A DNA stretch of 35,840 nucleotides from Sphingomicrobium sp. (GTDB lineage: Bacteria > Pseudomonadota > Alphaproteobacteria > Sphingomonadales > Sphingomonadaceae), in NCBI GenBank assembly GCA_025450755.1, contig JANWLR010000037.1, positions 1 to 35,840 on the forward strand, read 5' to 3'. Below the pieces are notes generated by a model. That model saw only the letters and a list, made by a program, of their open reading frames with translations, ran no database searches and was not told the origin of the DNA. The translations under genes and the position numbers were made by a program. This document shows positions 8,890-17,612 of the stretch, piece by piece (positions within the stretch are counted from its first letter, which is position 1; each line of letters opens with the position of its first letter).

Positions 8890-9217
8890 GGTCGAACACC
8901 GCCCAAAGTCACTATTGTCACGAGGGGCGTCGCCTTTCTTTCGTGAATTAAAGCGCGGCCGCCTTCGACCCCGGCGAGGGCTCGATTCAAGGCAGAACCG
9001 CATCGCCGAAGCATGGCACAGCAGCGCTGCAATAGGACAGAGCCAATATGTCGCTCCTCGACATGCTTGTTCACGCCCAATTCGAGACGAAACAGAGAGC
9101 GTGTACCAACTAAAGATAGTAAATAAACATCAACCACTTACGCGCCGATTTTAACGATTTGGCAACCCGCAGTTGAGACAATCACCTCGGCTTAAAAAGG
9201 GCCAAGGAGCCAAGACC
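8890..9217. promoter_or_regulatory. Divergent upstream region of oxidoreductase fusion and pilin
   Basis: A 328-base gap between two divergent starts. It becomes AT-rich from about 9105 to 9185, unlike its surroundings, so it probably holds the pilin promoter. I could not fix a -35/-10 pair with good spacing. Short open frames here are not convincing genes. Confidence 0.45.
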
Positions 9218-9376
9218 ATGAGTAAGTTTCTGAAACTGATCAAAAATCAGAAGGGCGCGACCGCGATCGAATACGGTCTGATCGCTGCTCTTATTGCTGT
9301 TGCTGCCATTGGCGCGATGCAGGGCATCGGCAACAAGCTGAATACGACGTTCAATAACGTCTCCAACAAGCTCTAA
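9218..9376 (+). CDS. flp: Flp/Fap-type pilin
   Basis: A 52-residue Flp-family type IVb pilin, the building block of tight-adherence (Tad) pili. The N-terminus is a short basic leader followed by QKGATAIEYGLIAALIAVAAIGA: cleavage is expected after the Gly, and Glu plus Tyr at positions 5 and 6 of the mature pilin are the family signature. One hydrophobic helix follows, then a short polar tail. The start ATG 9218 is preceded by AAGGAG (9204-9209). A strong terminator sits 28 bases after the stop, so it is a single-gene transcript, which suits an abundantly expressed subunit. No Tad assembly genes (cpaB, cpaC, tadA, prepilin peptidase) lie in this window, so assembly must be encoded elsewhere or the gene is an extra copy. 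Confidence 0.93.
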   Translation: MSKFLKLIKNQKGATAIEYGLIAALIAVAAIGAMQGIGNKLNTTFNNVSNKL

Positions 9377-9403
9377 TATTGAATCCCCACTAGCTGGTGG
9401 AGG

Positions 9404-9437
9404 GCGGCGGCTCCTTGAAGGAGCCGCCGCTCTTTTT
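9404..9437 (+). terminator. Rho-independent terminator after flp pilin
   Basis: Near-perfect inverted repeat GCGGCGGCTCC / GGAGCCGCCGC with a small TTGA-type loop, followed by a CTCTTTTT run. The stem is GC-rich, at least 11 bp, and lies just after the pilin stop, a textbook intrinsic terminator. Confidence 0.93.
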
Positions 9438-9507
9438 GTGCGAGCTTGACGGCTTGCCATTCTGCCGCCCAGCTGTATTACCACGATGATACAGCTGGGA
9501 GCACAAT

Positions 9508-12153
9508 ATGCGTTTCATCGCCGTTTCACTGGCAATTTTGCTTTCGACAACCGCAAATGCCGCGCCGCAGGCGAAGGCGCCCGCGATCCTCGCCGATGCG
9601 CAGGCGCCCAAGGGCAAGCTCCCGGATACTGCAACGCCAAACGCTTATCGCCTGGATTTCACGATCTTGCCCGAGGCGGACCGATTTTCGGGTCACGACG
9701 AAATCGACATCACGCTCAACCGTCCGGAAAGGTCGCTATACATGCATGGTCGCGACCTGACGGTGACCAGCGCCGTCGCCATCATTGGGGGCAAGCGCAT
9801 TCCGGCCAAATGGACGCAGGTCGACAAGACCGGCACGGCGCGTCTCGATTTCCCTCAGACGCTTGCCGCCGGGCCGCTCACCTTGAAGTTCGTCTACAGC
9901 GCGCCATTCGGTGACAGCGCGTCTGGCATGTTCCACGTCAAGGTCGACGACAAATGGTATAGCTGGACCCAATTCGAGAGCATCGACGCGCGCGCCGCTT
10001 ACCCCGGCTTCGACGAGCCTGGGTTCAAAACTCCCTTCACTGTCTCCGTGACGACCCATCCCGGCTTGGTGGTCGTCGGCAACGCGCCGGAGGTCTCGGT
10101 TGCCAAGGCAGCCGGCGGGCTGGAAAAGCATCAGCTCGCGCCGACCAGGCCGCTTCCGACCTATCTAGTCGCGATCGATACCGGTCCGTTCGTCCACGAG
10201 ACCGGGGTCATCCCGCCGGACGCGGAGCGATCCACTCCCATGCCTTACGGCGCGGTCGCGACGCAGGCCCAGAAGGATAAGATGGGCTATGTGATGGCGG
10301 AAACGCCGCGCATCATAAGCCTGCTCGAAAACTATTTCGGCGAGTCGTTCCCGTTTCCCAAGCTCGACCAGATCGGAACTCCGATCATGCCGGGCGCGAT
10401 GGAGAATGCCGGAGCCGACACCTACGGCGATGGAATCATCTTCCTGCCGCCGGGCGCGACGACCGGCGACAAGCAGGCTTTCGGAATGGTCGTTGCCCAC
10501 GAGCTTTCGCACCAATGGTTCGGCGACCTCGTGACCCCCGCCTGGTGGGACGACATCTGGCTCAACGAGAGTTTCGCGAACTGGATGGGCTACCGAATCG
10601 GCAACGAGTGGCGGCCCGAGCTCAACATCGGCGTCGGAGCGCTCGACGAAAGCTTCAGCGCGATGAACACCGACGCGCTGGTCGTCGGTCGCCCCATCCA
10701 CCAGCCGATCACCGAAAACGGCCAGATCGATTCGGCGTTCGACAGCATCACCTACGGCAAGGGCGGGCAGGTCGTCGCGATGATCGCCGCCTATCTCGGT
10801 GACGAAAAGTTCAAGCAGGGCGTCAGGCTTCACTTGCGCCGCCATGCCTATGGCAATGCAACGTCCGAGCAATTCTTCCAGTCCATCGCCGACGCCGCGC
10901 AGGATCCGAAGGTGCTCGCCGCGTTCAAGAGCTTCGTTGGCCAGCAGGGTGTCCCCCTGGTCGATGTCCGCCGCGACGGATCGAAGCTCGTCGTCACTCA
11001 GTCGCGCTATGCGTTCCTTGGCAGCAATCCGCCGCCGCTCTCCTGGACCATCCCCTTCTGCATCCGCGCGGCTGGACCCAAGTCGTGCTCCTTGCTCGAT
11101 CAAAAGGTGACGACCATCGACGTGCCGGGACCCGGTGCACTGGTGCCCAATGTCGGAGGCACGGGCTACTACCGCTTCAACCTCGAACCCAGTGACTGGC
11201 AGGCGCTGATTGCCTCGTCGGCACAGCTTCCGCCGGGCGAAGCACTCGCGACAACAGACAGCCTTTGGGCGTCGTTCCGCGCCGGCAGGGCGCCCGCATC
11301 CTGGCTGGTCTACGAAGCGCGCGCGATGGCTGGTAATCCGAGCGCGGCCGCAAGCGTCGACCCCGGCGAGCGGTTGTCCGGCCTCCACACGCTCGGCCTG
11401 ATCGGGGCTTCATCGGAACCAGCGTACCGCTTCCTGATTGCTTCGATCTACGGCTCGCGTCTTGCAGCTATCGGGTTCGATCCAAGATTCGGTGCTCATG
11501 CGAGCGATACTCCCGACCGCCAGAAACTGCGCCAGCAGCTGGTCGGGCTGATGGCGTTCGACGCTCACGATGCGGGCGTGCGCGCGAAGCTCAAGGCCGC
11601 GGCCGAAGCCTATCTTGCTGGCGACAAGCAGGCGCTCGACCCAAGCTTCCTAGGCTCCGGTTTCGGCGTCGTAGCGGAGGATGGCGGGCTTCCCGCCGCC
11701 AAGCAGCTGGTCGAGCAGGCATTGTCGACCGAAGATTCGGGCGTTCGGCAGCAGATGCTCGGTGCCGCTGCTTCGGGCGGACATGCCAACGTCGCAAACT
11801 ATCTCTTCGGCTTCAGTGACAAGCGCTTGCGCAGCTTCGACCGCCTGGAGCTGATTGGAGTGCTCGCGTCGGTTCCGGAAACGCGGGAACTCACGGCCAA
11901 CTGGATCCTCGCAAATTACGACAAGCTGGCGAGCGGGAACGGCATTTTCATCACGAGCCGTTTGCCAGGCATGTTCAACAGCCAATGCGGCGCGGCGGAG
12001 GCCGATCGGGTCGAGCGAGAGCTCGGCCCCAAGATCATGAAGGCGAACGTCGGGCTTCTGGAATTCCGCCGAATGCTCGAGCGCGTCCGCAACTGCGGCG
12101 TGCTTAAGCAGGCCAAGGGCGCCGAGATCGCCGCTGCGCTTACCGCCAGGTGA
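9508..12153 (+). CDS. Secreted M1-family aminopeptidase
   Basis: Zinc metallo-aminopeptidase of family M1, 881 residues, removing N-terminal residues from peptides. A signal peptide ends around TANA-AP (residues 16-20), so it acts in the periplasm or outside. The substrate-anchoring GAMEN motif is at 296-300, the zinc site is HELSH at 331-335 with the third ligand Glu354 (NESF), and the SITYGKGG segment carries the probable catalytic Tyr. Full family architecture follows: N-terminal beta domain, thermolysin-like catalytic domain, then a long helical C-terminal part. The start has a modest upstream purine stretch (GGGAGCA). It ends 12 bases before the convergent alpha/beta hydrolase with no terminator seen. 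A role in scavenging peptides, shared with the DUF885 and M19 enzymes nearby, is inferred. Confidence 0.93.
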   Translation: MRFIAVSLAILLSTTANAAPQAKAPAILADAQAPKGKLPDTATPNAYRLDFTILPEADRFSGHDEIDITLNRPERSLYMHGRDLTVTSAVAIIGGKRIPAKWTQVDKTGTARLDFPQTLAAGPLTLKFVYSAPFGDSASGMFHVKVDDKWYSWTQFESIDARAAYPGFDEPGFKTPFTVSVTTHPGLVVVGNAPEVSVAKAAGGLEKHQLAPTRPLPTYLVAIDTGPFVHETGVIPPDAERSTPMPYGAVATQAQKDKMGYVMAETPRIISLLENYFGESFPFPKLDQIGTPIMPGAMENAGADTYGDGIIFLPPGATTGDKQAFGMVVAHELSHQWFGDLVTPAWWDDIWLNESFANWMGYRIGNEWRPELNIGVGALDESFSAMNTDALVVGRPIHQPITENGQIDSAFDSITYGKGGQVVAMIAAYLGDEKFKQGVRLHLRRHAYGNATSEQFFQSIADAAQDPKVLAAFKSFVGQQGVPLVDVRRDGSKLVVTQSRYAFLGSNPPPLSWTIPFCIRAAGPKSCSLLDQKVTTIDVPGPGALVPNVGGTGYYRFNLEPSDWQALIASSAQLPPGEALATTDSLWASFRAGRAPASWLVYEARAMAGNPSAAASVDPGERLSGLHTLGLIGASSEPAYRFLIASIYGSRLAAIGFDPRFGAHASDTPDRQKLRQQLVGLMAFDAHDAGVRAKLKAAAEAYLAGDKQALDPSFLGSGFGVVAEDGGLPAAKQLVEQALSTEDSGVRQQMLGAAASGGHANVANYLFGFSDKRLRSFDRLELIGVLASVPETRELTANWILANYDKLASGNGIFITSRLPGMFNSQCGAAEADRVERELGPKIMKANVGLLEFRRMLERVRNCGVLKQAKGAEIAAALTAR

Positions 12154-12165
12154 GAGGCTGAGTCT

Positions 12166-12948
12166 TTAGGCCTCGACCTCGTCGAGGAAATCACCGACGA
12201 GCCGGTTGAACTCGTGCGGCTTTTCCAGGTTCGTAAGGTGCCCCGCACCGACGATCACCTGCATGCGTGCATCGCGAATGAGGTCGAAAAGTTCGTTCGA
12301 AAGATCGACCGGCGTGATCAGATCCTGGGCACCGCAAAGCACGAGGGCGGGAACGCCGATGTTGCCGGCGCGGTCGCGCTGGTCGGCGAGCCACACCGCT
12401 TCGGCGCCGATGCGGTATGCGGCTGGATCGATCCGCGACATGGTCTCGACCAGTTCGCGGCGAACTTGCGTCTTGGCGGGCTGGGCGAGGAGCACGTCGA
12501 TGCGCGCCTCGGCCATCGCCGGCAGGTCGCGGCTGCCGGCCAGCGAACGCTCGTAGATCGCACGGCCTTCCGGATGCACCGCGAACGTGTCGGCGAGGAT
12601 CAGCGACGCGCAACGAGGGGAATCTGCATGGTGCATCGCGATTGCAACGACTCCGCCGAGCGAGAGGCCGCAGATGTGCGCTCGGTCGATCCCGATTTCG
12701 TGCATCGCCGAGATGATCGCCGATGCATAATCGTCGCGGCTGGTGCCCTCGGGCGCAGGATCGCTGTCGCCATAACCCGGGTAATCAAAGGCGACTGCGC
12801 GCCGCATCTTGCCGAAAGCTTCAAGCTGCGGGTGCCATACCGACTTGTCCGAGCCGACCCCGTGGAGAAAGACGATCGGAACGGCGTCGCCGGCGCCCGC
12901 TTCGACGTAGCCGATGTCGTAGCCGTTATTGGTTATGACGCGAGGCAT
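12166..12948 (-). CDS. Alpha/beta-fold hydrolase, PcaD-like
   Basis: Cytoplasmic alpha/beta hydrolase of 260 residues. The oxyanion-hole segment is FLHGVGSDKSVW, the nucleophile elbow GLSLGG has Ser96, the acid is in GAQDLITP, and the catalytic His is in GAGHLTNLEKP. ATG 12948 places the first strand normally; upstream codons overlap the divergent [2Fe-2S] gene and look non-coding. The overall pattern is closest to 3-oxoadipate enol-lactonase and related hydrolases, but no other pca gene is present, so lactonase activity is not claimed. Only 46 bases separate its start from the divergent iron-sulfur gene. Confidence 0.87.
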   Translation of the reverse strand: MPRVITNNGYDIGYVEAGAGDAVPIVFLHGVGSDKSVWHPQLEAFGKMRRAVAFDYPGYGDSDPAPEGTSRDDYASAIISAMHEIGIDRAHICGLSLGGVVAIAMHHADSPRCASLILADTFAVHPEGRAIYERSLAGSRDLPAMAEARIDVLLAQPAKTQVRRELVETMSRIDPAAYRIGAEAVWLADQRDRAGNIGVPALVLCGAQDLITPVDLSNELFDLIRDARMQVIVGAGHLTNLEKPHEFNRLVGDFLDEVEA

Positions 12949-12994
12949 AGGCGCATCTTGGCAGTGGAGCGGCTGTGAGGCTAGCGTCGCTTCT

Positions 12995-13471
12995 ATGGTG
13001 CGGATGACGGTCAACGGCGAAGGCGTCGAGTACAAGCTCGATCCCGAACTGCCTTTGTTGTGGGCGCTCCGCGACGCGTCCAACCTCACCGGCACCAAAT
13101 ATGGCTGCGACAGTCATGATTGCGGCGCGTGCACGGTGATCATCGACGGGCGAGCAGTCACCAGCTGCAGCGTCGCCCTGCGCGACCTCGAAGGCGCGAT
13201 GGTCACGACGATCGAAGGCCTGTCGGAGAACGGCACCCATCCGGTGCAGCAGGCATGGCTCGCCGAGCAGGTAACCATGTGCGGCATGTGCGAGCCCGGC
13301 TTCATCATGGCAATCGCGGCACTTCTCGAAACCAGCCCGGCGCCGAGCGAAGAGCAGATTGCAGCAATTCCGAACATCTGCCGCTGCGGCGCTTATCCGC
13401 GGATCAGGAAAGCAATTGTGCGTGCGGCGCAGGCGGCGGCAAAGCCCGTCGCAGCCAACCTCCAAGGCTGA
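12995..13471 (+). CDS. [2Fe-2S] subunit of xanthine-oxidase-family hydroxylase, orphan
   Basis: Small electron-transfer subunit of molybdenum hydroxylases (XdhC/CoxS/IorA type), 158 residues. The plant-ferredoxin-like N-domain has Cys38, Cys43, Cys46 and Cys58 (GCDSHDCGACTV). The C-terminal all-helical [2Fe-2S] domain has Cys96, Cys99, Cys129 and Cys131 (CGMCEPGF, CRCGAYPR). All eight ligands are present, so it should bind two clusters. Start ATG 12995 is favoured; ATG 13004 also fits. Family members need a molybdopterin-binding large subunit, normally the next gene, as in iorAB. Here the next gene is an unrelated RcnB-like protein, so the partner is missing from the locus. Confidence 0.9.
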   Translation: MVRMTVNGEGVEYKLDPELPLLWALRDASNLTGTKYGCDSHDCGACTVIIDGRAVTSCSVALRDLEGAMVTTIEGLSENGTHPVQQAWLAEQVTMCGMCEPGFIMAIAALLETSPAPSEEQIAAIPNICRCGAYPRIRKAIVRAAQAAAKPVAANLQG

Positions 13472-13553
13472 ACAAACGCTTCCGAAACAATTCAGCCATC
13501 GCTCATGTGATGAGTCGCATTTCGCGCATCAGGGAACAGAGAAAGTTACTGAC

Positions 13554-14354
13554 ATGCGTAAAATCCTCCTCTCACTACTTCTCGCCAGCGTTGCAGCATC
13601 GCCGGTGATTGCCGAGCCCTGGAACAAGGACGGCGACAAAAATCGCCCGCAGGCGCAGCACCAGCAGGGCCATGACCAGAACCGCGGCGAGCGTTCGAAC
13701 GGCAATGGCGACAACGGCCAGCGCCAGCATTTCGAAGTTCGCCAGCAGGTGCAGCAGCAGAACGCGTATCGTGGCGGCTGGGATCGAGCGCGGTTCGAAG
13801 GTGGCCCGCAGCAGGTCCAGGTGCAGCAGCAGGCATATGATCGTCGCGGGAATTATGAAAACTACCGCCGCGACCGCTCAAACTGGAATGGCGGCAATGC
13901 CGTCCAGCAGCAGCAGATCGAACAGGCGCAGCGCAGCGGCAGCTGGGCGCGTGATCGAAATAATTGGAGGCAGAATCGCGACGGCGATTTCCGCCAGCGC
14001 CAGGTCGAGCAGTCACAATATCGGCAGGGCGACCGCTGGGCGAATGGCGGCAGCTGGAACCGCAACTGGCGGACCGATCGCCGCTACGACTGGCGAAGCT
14101 ATCGCGACCGGAACCGGTCGGTCTTCCACCTCGGCATCTATTACGATCCGTTCGGCTATGGCTATCGGCCGTTCGGCATCGGCTATCAACTGATGCCGGC
14201 CTATTTCGGCCAGCAATATTGGATCGATCCGGCGATGTACGGACTGCCCTACGCACCGCCGGGAACCGAGTGGATCCGCTACTGGAACGATGCGGTCCTG
14301 GTTGACATGTACTCAGGTGAAGTCGTCGACGTCATTCGCGATTTCTTCTGGTAG
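13554..14354 (+). CDS. RcnB-family periplasmic protein with Gln/Asn/Arg-rich middle
   Basis: A 266-residue exported protein with a clear signal peptide (LLSLLLASVAASPVIA). Residues from about 22 to 180 are low complexity: Gln, Asn, Arg, Gly and Trp, with recurring QQVQQQ, VQVQQQ and QQQQIEQ blocks separated by RDRSNW/RDRNNW units. The C-terminal 60 or so residues (YWIDPAMYGLPYAPPGTEWIRYWNDAVLVD) match the RcnB domain, known in E. coli from a periplasmic protein that affects nickel and cobalt efflux. Alphaproteobacteria often carry several such long forms of unknown role. No metal-efflux gene lies nearby, so a metal role is unproven; cell-envelope stress is another possibility. ATG 13554 is chosen for the signal peptide. 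Confidence 0.82.
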   Translation: MRKILLSLLLASVAASPVIAEPWNKDGDKNRPQAQHQQGHDQNRGERSNGNGDNGQRQHFEVRQQVQQQNAYRGGWDRARFEGGPQQVQVQQQAYDRRGNYENYRRDRSNWNGGNAVQQQQIEQAQRSGSWARDRNNWRQNRDGDFRQRQVEQSQYRQGDRWANGGSWNRNWRTDRRYDWRSYRDRNRSVFHLGIYYDPFGYGYRPFGIGYQLMPAYFGQQYWIDPAMYGLPYAPPGTEWIRYWNDAVLVDMYSGEVVDVIRDFFW

Positions 14355-14375
14355 AGCGCTACTGCTCATTGATCG

Positions 14376-14411
14376 AAGGGGCGTTGCGGGCCACACTCGC
14401 AGCGCCCCTTT
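14376..14411 (+). terminator. Probable intrinsic terminator after RcnB-like gene
   Basis: Inverted repeat AAGGGGCGTTGCG / CGCAGCGCCCCTT with a 9-base loop and one G-T pair, 21 bases after the stop. The T-run is short (TTT), so termination may be moderate, but the 13-bp stem is strong. Confidence 0.75.
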
Positions 14412-14448
14412 GCGTACCGGCGGTTCATTCGACCATTAAAGGAATTGC

Positions 14449-16326
14449 ATGAACGCCGCTCGCCGCCTGATCCTCAGCTCGTGCCTGATTGCGCTTGCAC
14501 CGGCGCCGCACGCGTTCGCGCAAGCTCCGGCGACCGCAATCGATGCCGCGCAGCAGAGCGCGCACGAACGCCTGTTCGCTTTGTTCAAAAAAAGCGATGA
14601 GGCGAATCTCAAGCGCAATCCGCTTCAAGCACTGTTCCGCGGCGACATGCGCTACGTCGATCACCTCGGCGACCTGTTCAGCGACGCCCACTATCAGGCC
14701 GAAAAGGCAGCGGCAGAGCACGACCTTGCCGCGCTCCAGGCAATTTCGCGCGGAGAGCTCAGTCCGACAGATCAGATCGCTTATGACGCGTTCGAGTTCG
14801 AGACCAAAGACAGCCTGCGCGGTCTTCAACCCGACCTCCTGATGCTGACCGAATCCCTGCCGATGAATCATTTCTTCGGCCTGCACACGCAATATCCGAC
14901 GATCGCTAGCGGACAGGGCGGGGCGCCATATTCGAATGTCACAGATTACCAGGCGGGCCTAAGCCGCGATCGCGACTTCGCGGCAAATATCGACGAAGCG
15001 ATCAGGCAATGGCGCAAGGGTGAGGCCGAGGGCGTGGTCGATTCCAAGCTCACCGTCCGCAACATGATCGAGCAGCTCGACACCCAGCTGCAGCTGAAGC
15101 CCCAAGATTCTCCATATTGGGGACCGATCAAGGCCTTCCCTGCATCAATCGGCGCCGCCGATCGCCAGCGGATCACGGATCAGTATCGCGCGTCGCTGAA
15201 GGACGTCGTCTATCCGGCGCTGAAGCGCATGCGCGATTTCCTCGCGAATGAGTATCTCGGCCAGGCGCGCGACGGTGTCGGCCTCATGTACATGAAGGGC
15301 GGAGATGCGCTCTACCGTTACGATATCCAGTCGACCACGACGCTACCCTATACACCCGATCAGATCCACGAGCTCGGACTGAGGGAAGTCGCGCGCATCA
15401 CTCAGGATTTCGAAAAGGTGCGGCGGGAGGTGGGATTCACGGGCGATCTCCACGCCTTCTTCGACTATATGCGCACCAGCCCGAACTTCCAGCCGAAGAG
15501 CGGCCAGCAGCTTACCAGCGACTTCTATCGGCTCAAGGCCGCGGTAGAGACCAAGGTGCCGCAATATTTCTCGAGAGTCCCCAAAACGCGGCTCGTGATC
15601 CGGCCCTATCCCGTCTACCGCGAGAAGTTCGAGGCTGGCGGGTCATATGACGCGGGCACGGCGGATGGTTCGCGGCCCGGAACCTTCTATTTCAATACTT
15701 ACGACCTGCCGTCACGCAGCACATGGGAGGAAACGACTTTGTTTCTCCACGAAGGCGAGCCGGGTCATCATTTCCAAATCAGCCTGGCGCAGGAGAATCC
15801 AAATCTTCCCGCCTTCATGCGATTCGGCGGCAACACCGCCTATGTCGAGGGCTGGGCGCTATATTCGGAGACGCTCGGCTACGACATGGGCTTCTACAAG
15901 GATCCCTATCAGCGCTTCGGAACGCTTAACGACGAGATGCTGCGCGCGATGCGGCTGGTGGTCGACACCGGCATTCATTCCAAGGGTTGGACCCGAAACC
16001 AGGCGATCCAGTACATGCTCGATAATTCAGGGGAATCGAAGACCGATGCGACCGCCGAGGTCGAACGTTACATCGCGATTCCAAGCCAGGCGGTCGCGTA
16101 CAAGGTCGGCGCGCTCAAGATCCAGGATTTGCGCAAGAAAGCGCAGGACGCGCTGGGCTCGAAGTTCGACATTCGCGAGTTCCACGACCAGCTGCTCAAC
16201 ACCGGAGCGCTGCCGCTCTCGATTCTCGAGCAGAAGATCGATCGGTGGATTGCGGGTGAAGAAAGCCAGTTAGCAAAGAGCCCTCAACCTCCGCACCCAC
16301 CCGATCAGCGGCGAGTCAAACTATAG
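14449..16326 (+). CDS. Secreted DUF885 peptidase-like protein
   Basis: A 625-residue member of the DUF885 family, thought to be zinc metallopeptidases related to carboxypeptidase Taq and thermolysin-like folds. A signal peptide ends at HAFAQA. The core motif HEGEPGHH at 434-441 contains the expected HExxxGHH-type metal and catalytic residues, and the downstream YVEGWALYSE supplies the Glu commonly conserved in the family. The start ATG 14449 has AAAGGAA just upstream. Its 3' end overlaps the convergent PEP-CTERM gene by 11 bases (16316-16326). Substrate unknown. Several copies per genome are typical of sphingomonads and xanthomonads. Confidence 0.88.
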   Translation: MNAARRLILSSCLIALAPAPHAFAQAPATAIDAAQQSAHERLFALFKKSDEANLKRNPLQALFRGDMRYVDHLGDLFSDAHYQAEKAAAEHDLAALQAISRGELSPTDQIAYDAFEFETKDSLRGLQPDLLMLTESLPMNHFFGLHTQYPTIASGQGGAPYSNVTDYQAGLSRDRDFAANIDEAIRQWRKGEAEGVVDSKLTVRNMIEQLDTQLQLKPQDSPYWGPIKAFPASIGAADRQRITDQYRASLKDVVYPALKRMRDFLANEYLGQARDGVGLMYMKGGDALYRYDIQSTTTLPYTPDQIHELGLREVARITQDFEKVRREVGFTGDLHAFFDYMRTSPNFQPKSGQQLTSDFYRLKAAVETKVPQYFSRVPKTRLVIRPYPVYREKFEAGGSYDAGTADGSRPGTFYFNTYDLPSRSTWEETTLFLHEGEPGHHFQISLAQENPNLPAFMRFGGNTAYVEGWALYSETLGYDMGFYKDPYQRFGTLNDEMLRAMRLVVDTGIHSKGWTRNQAIQYMLDNSGESKTDATAEVERYIAIPSQAVAYKVGALKIQDLRKKAQDALGSKFDIREFHDQLLNTGALPLSILEQKIDRWIAGEESQLAKSPQPPHPPDQRRVKL

Positions 16327-17020
16327 CGACAGCCTCCGCGGCTTTGCGACGCATCGCAAACCCGATTCCGAAAAAGCCCAACAGCATGAAGGCCCATGTT
16401 CCGGGTTCCGGAACCCCGGAAACCGAGAACGTGGTCACCAGTGCCACCAAGTCGTTCGCAGCGCCCGAGCCTGTCACCTGATAGGCCCGGGTTGCGTCGC
16501 TGCCGCTTAGGTCTGGAGCCAGGTAAGAATTGCCTGAACCGTTAGGCACCAGGTCCTGATTGGTCACGACCACTTCCATGACCAGATTACCGTCGAGCGG
16601 GTTGTAGAGGTAGGGCGTTCCCGCCAGAGTCAGCCCGGCCGTGGATCCGGAAGCAGTCAAGGTCGCGTTGAGGAACGTAGCCGTGTTCGAAAGCGGTCCG
16701 ATCGGGAACGAGCTGCCGAGCGGGGCCGTCGTGGTCGAGAATATGATATCATAGGCGCCGCCGATAAGGTCTCCAGGCCCGCCAAATCCTGCGTCCGCGA
16801 AGGAAATGGTATCGAAGGTGGTCGGCCCAGAGAACGCGGTCGAACTATAAATCTGGTAATAGTCGATCGATTGGCCGGACGAGGAACCAGAGTCATTGCA
16901 TGAAAACGGGTAGCAATTTCCTACTCCGGGGGTCGGCGTCCCGACTGTAACCTGCGCCATTGCTGCAGATGAGAAGAAAGCTGCCGCGGCAAGGCCGACC
17001 AGCGCGTGTTTGACGATCAT
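16316..17020 (-). CDS. PEPxxWA-type C-terminal sorting protein
   Basis: A 234-residue exported protein. It has an N-terminal signal peptide (ALVGLAAAAFFSSAAMAQ) and a C-terminal sorting tag: VPEPGTWAFMLLGFFG, a hydrophobic helix, then a basic AMRRK end. This PEP-CTERM variant is recognised by an exosortase-like enzyme in the inner membrane, and the mature protein usually goes to the cell surface or extracellular matrix. The middle is Ser/Thr/Gly-rich beta-strand sequence with no enzyme motif and two cysteines close together (NCYPFSCND), possibly a disulfide. A strong AGGGGG site precedes ATG 17020. No exosortase gene is in the window. Confidence 0.9.
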   Translation of the reverse strand: MIVKHALVGLAAAAFFSSAAMAQVTVGTPTPGVGNCYPFSCNDSGSSSGQSIDYYQIYSSTAFSGPTTFDTISFADAGFGGPGDLIGGAYDIIFSTTTAPLGSSFPIGPLSNTATFLNATLTASGSTAGLTLAGTPYLYNPLDGNLVMEVVVTNQDLVPNGSGNSYLAPDLSGSDATRAYQVTGSGAANDLVALVTTFSVSGVPEPGTWAFMLLGFFGIGFAMRRKAAEAVAIV

Positions 17021-17354
17021 CGATTTGCCCCCTGCATCGTCCGTGGAGGGGCAAGCAACGGCGCTTCACCCCAGATCCACGAGCTCATGATTAACAATAA
17101 TTTACTATAACGAGCGCGGCGCGGCAAGGAACCGGGGAAATCTACTAGGTAAGACAAGCCTGGAATCGCCCAACGGCACGCCGACAATCGTGCAAGTCAT
17201 CATGCGAGACGAGACGGGCATTCGAGCCGCTCCTTCTGATCCATGTTGATTTTTTGATTGCCGCCGTTCGTCGAAATTACGTGACCGAAACGTCGATCGA
17301 CCGACGCCGACTGGCTCGCATCGGAGTAAGGCGGAGAATCGAGGAGGCATGCGC
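17021..17354. promoter_or_regulatory. Divergent upstream region of PEP-CTERM and small exported protein
   Basis: About 330 bases between divergent starts. The AT-rich core 17085-17110 stands out and contains TTAA-N7-TTAC at 17091-17105, one base from the CtrA consensus TTAA-N7-TTAA. It is roughly 70-90 bases upstream of the PEP-CTERM start, a plausible promoter position. No credible gene is seen here. Confidence 0.4.
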
Positions 17355-17612
17355 ATGCCAAGGCATTTGCTCAAGCTCGTTGCTCTCGCCGCGGTCTTGT
17401 TGGTCGGACCTGCAGTCGCGGGGCAGGTTGAAGCCGCAAAAGCGGCGCAGCACCGTTGGGACTGCCCGAAGAAACGAGCTCAGGCGGCGGCTGCGGGCGC
17501 ATGGCATGCACCCCAGCAGGCGAAAGGGGCAACCACGATCACGCTGCCCGACAGGGTGCCGGATGGTTCAATCTTCGATCTCGGCTGGCGCCACGGAATC
17601 TTCGCGCCCTAG
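17355..17612 (+). CDS. Small exported protein, function unknown
   Basis: An 85-residue protein preceded by a strong GAGGAGG at 17341-17347; that spacing favours ATG 17355 over ATG 17349. Residues 1-23 form a good signal peptide (LLKLVALAAVLLVGPAVAG). The mature part is Ala/Gln/Lys-rich and holds a single Cys and a C-terminal IFDLGWRHGIFAP segment. I do not recognise a family. Its stop codon is interlocked with the stop of lysS in CTAG (17609-17612), so the two convergent messages overlap by four coding bases. Confidence 0.6.
   Translation: MPRHLLKLVALAAVLLVGPAVAGQVEAAKAAQHRWDCPKKRAQAAAAGAWHAPQQAKGATTITLPDRVPDGSIFDLGWRHGIFAP

Noticed and set aside
9150-9217. Sigma-54 or sigma-70 promoter for the pilin (TTGGCA and TTGAGA elements)
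   Set aside because: Spacings do not fit either consensus well, so only a general promoter region is reported.
9361-9507. Possible small RNA between the pilin and the aminopeptidase
   Set aside because: The only structure is the pilin terminator; no separate promoter is visible.
10165-11388. Minus-strand 407-codon frame antisense to the M1 aminopeptidase
   Set aside because: It mirrors the real gene's codon pattern and has no domain or credible start signal.
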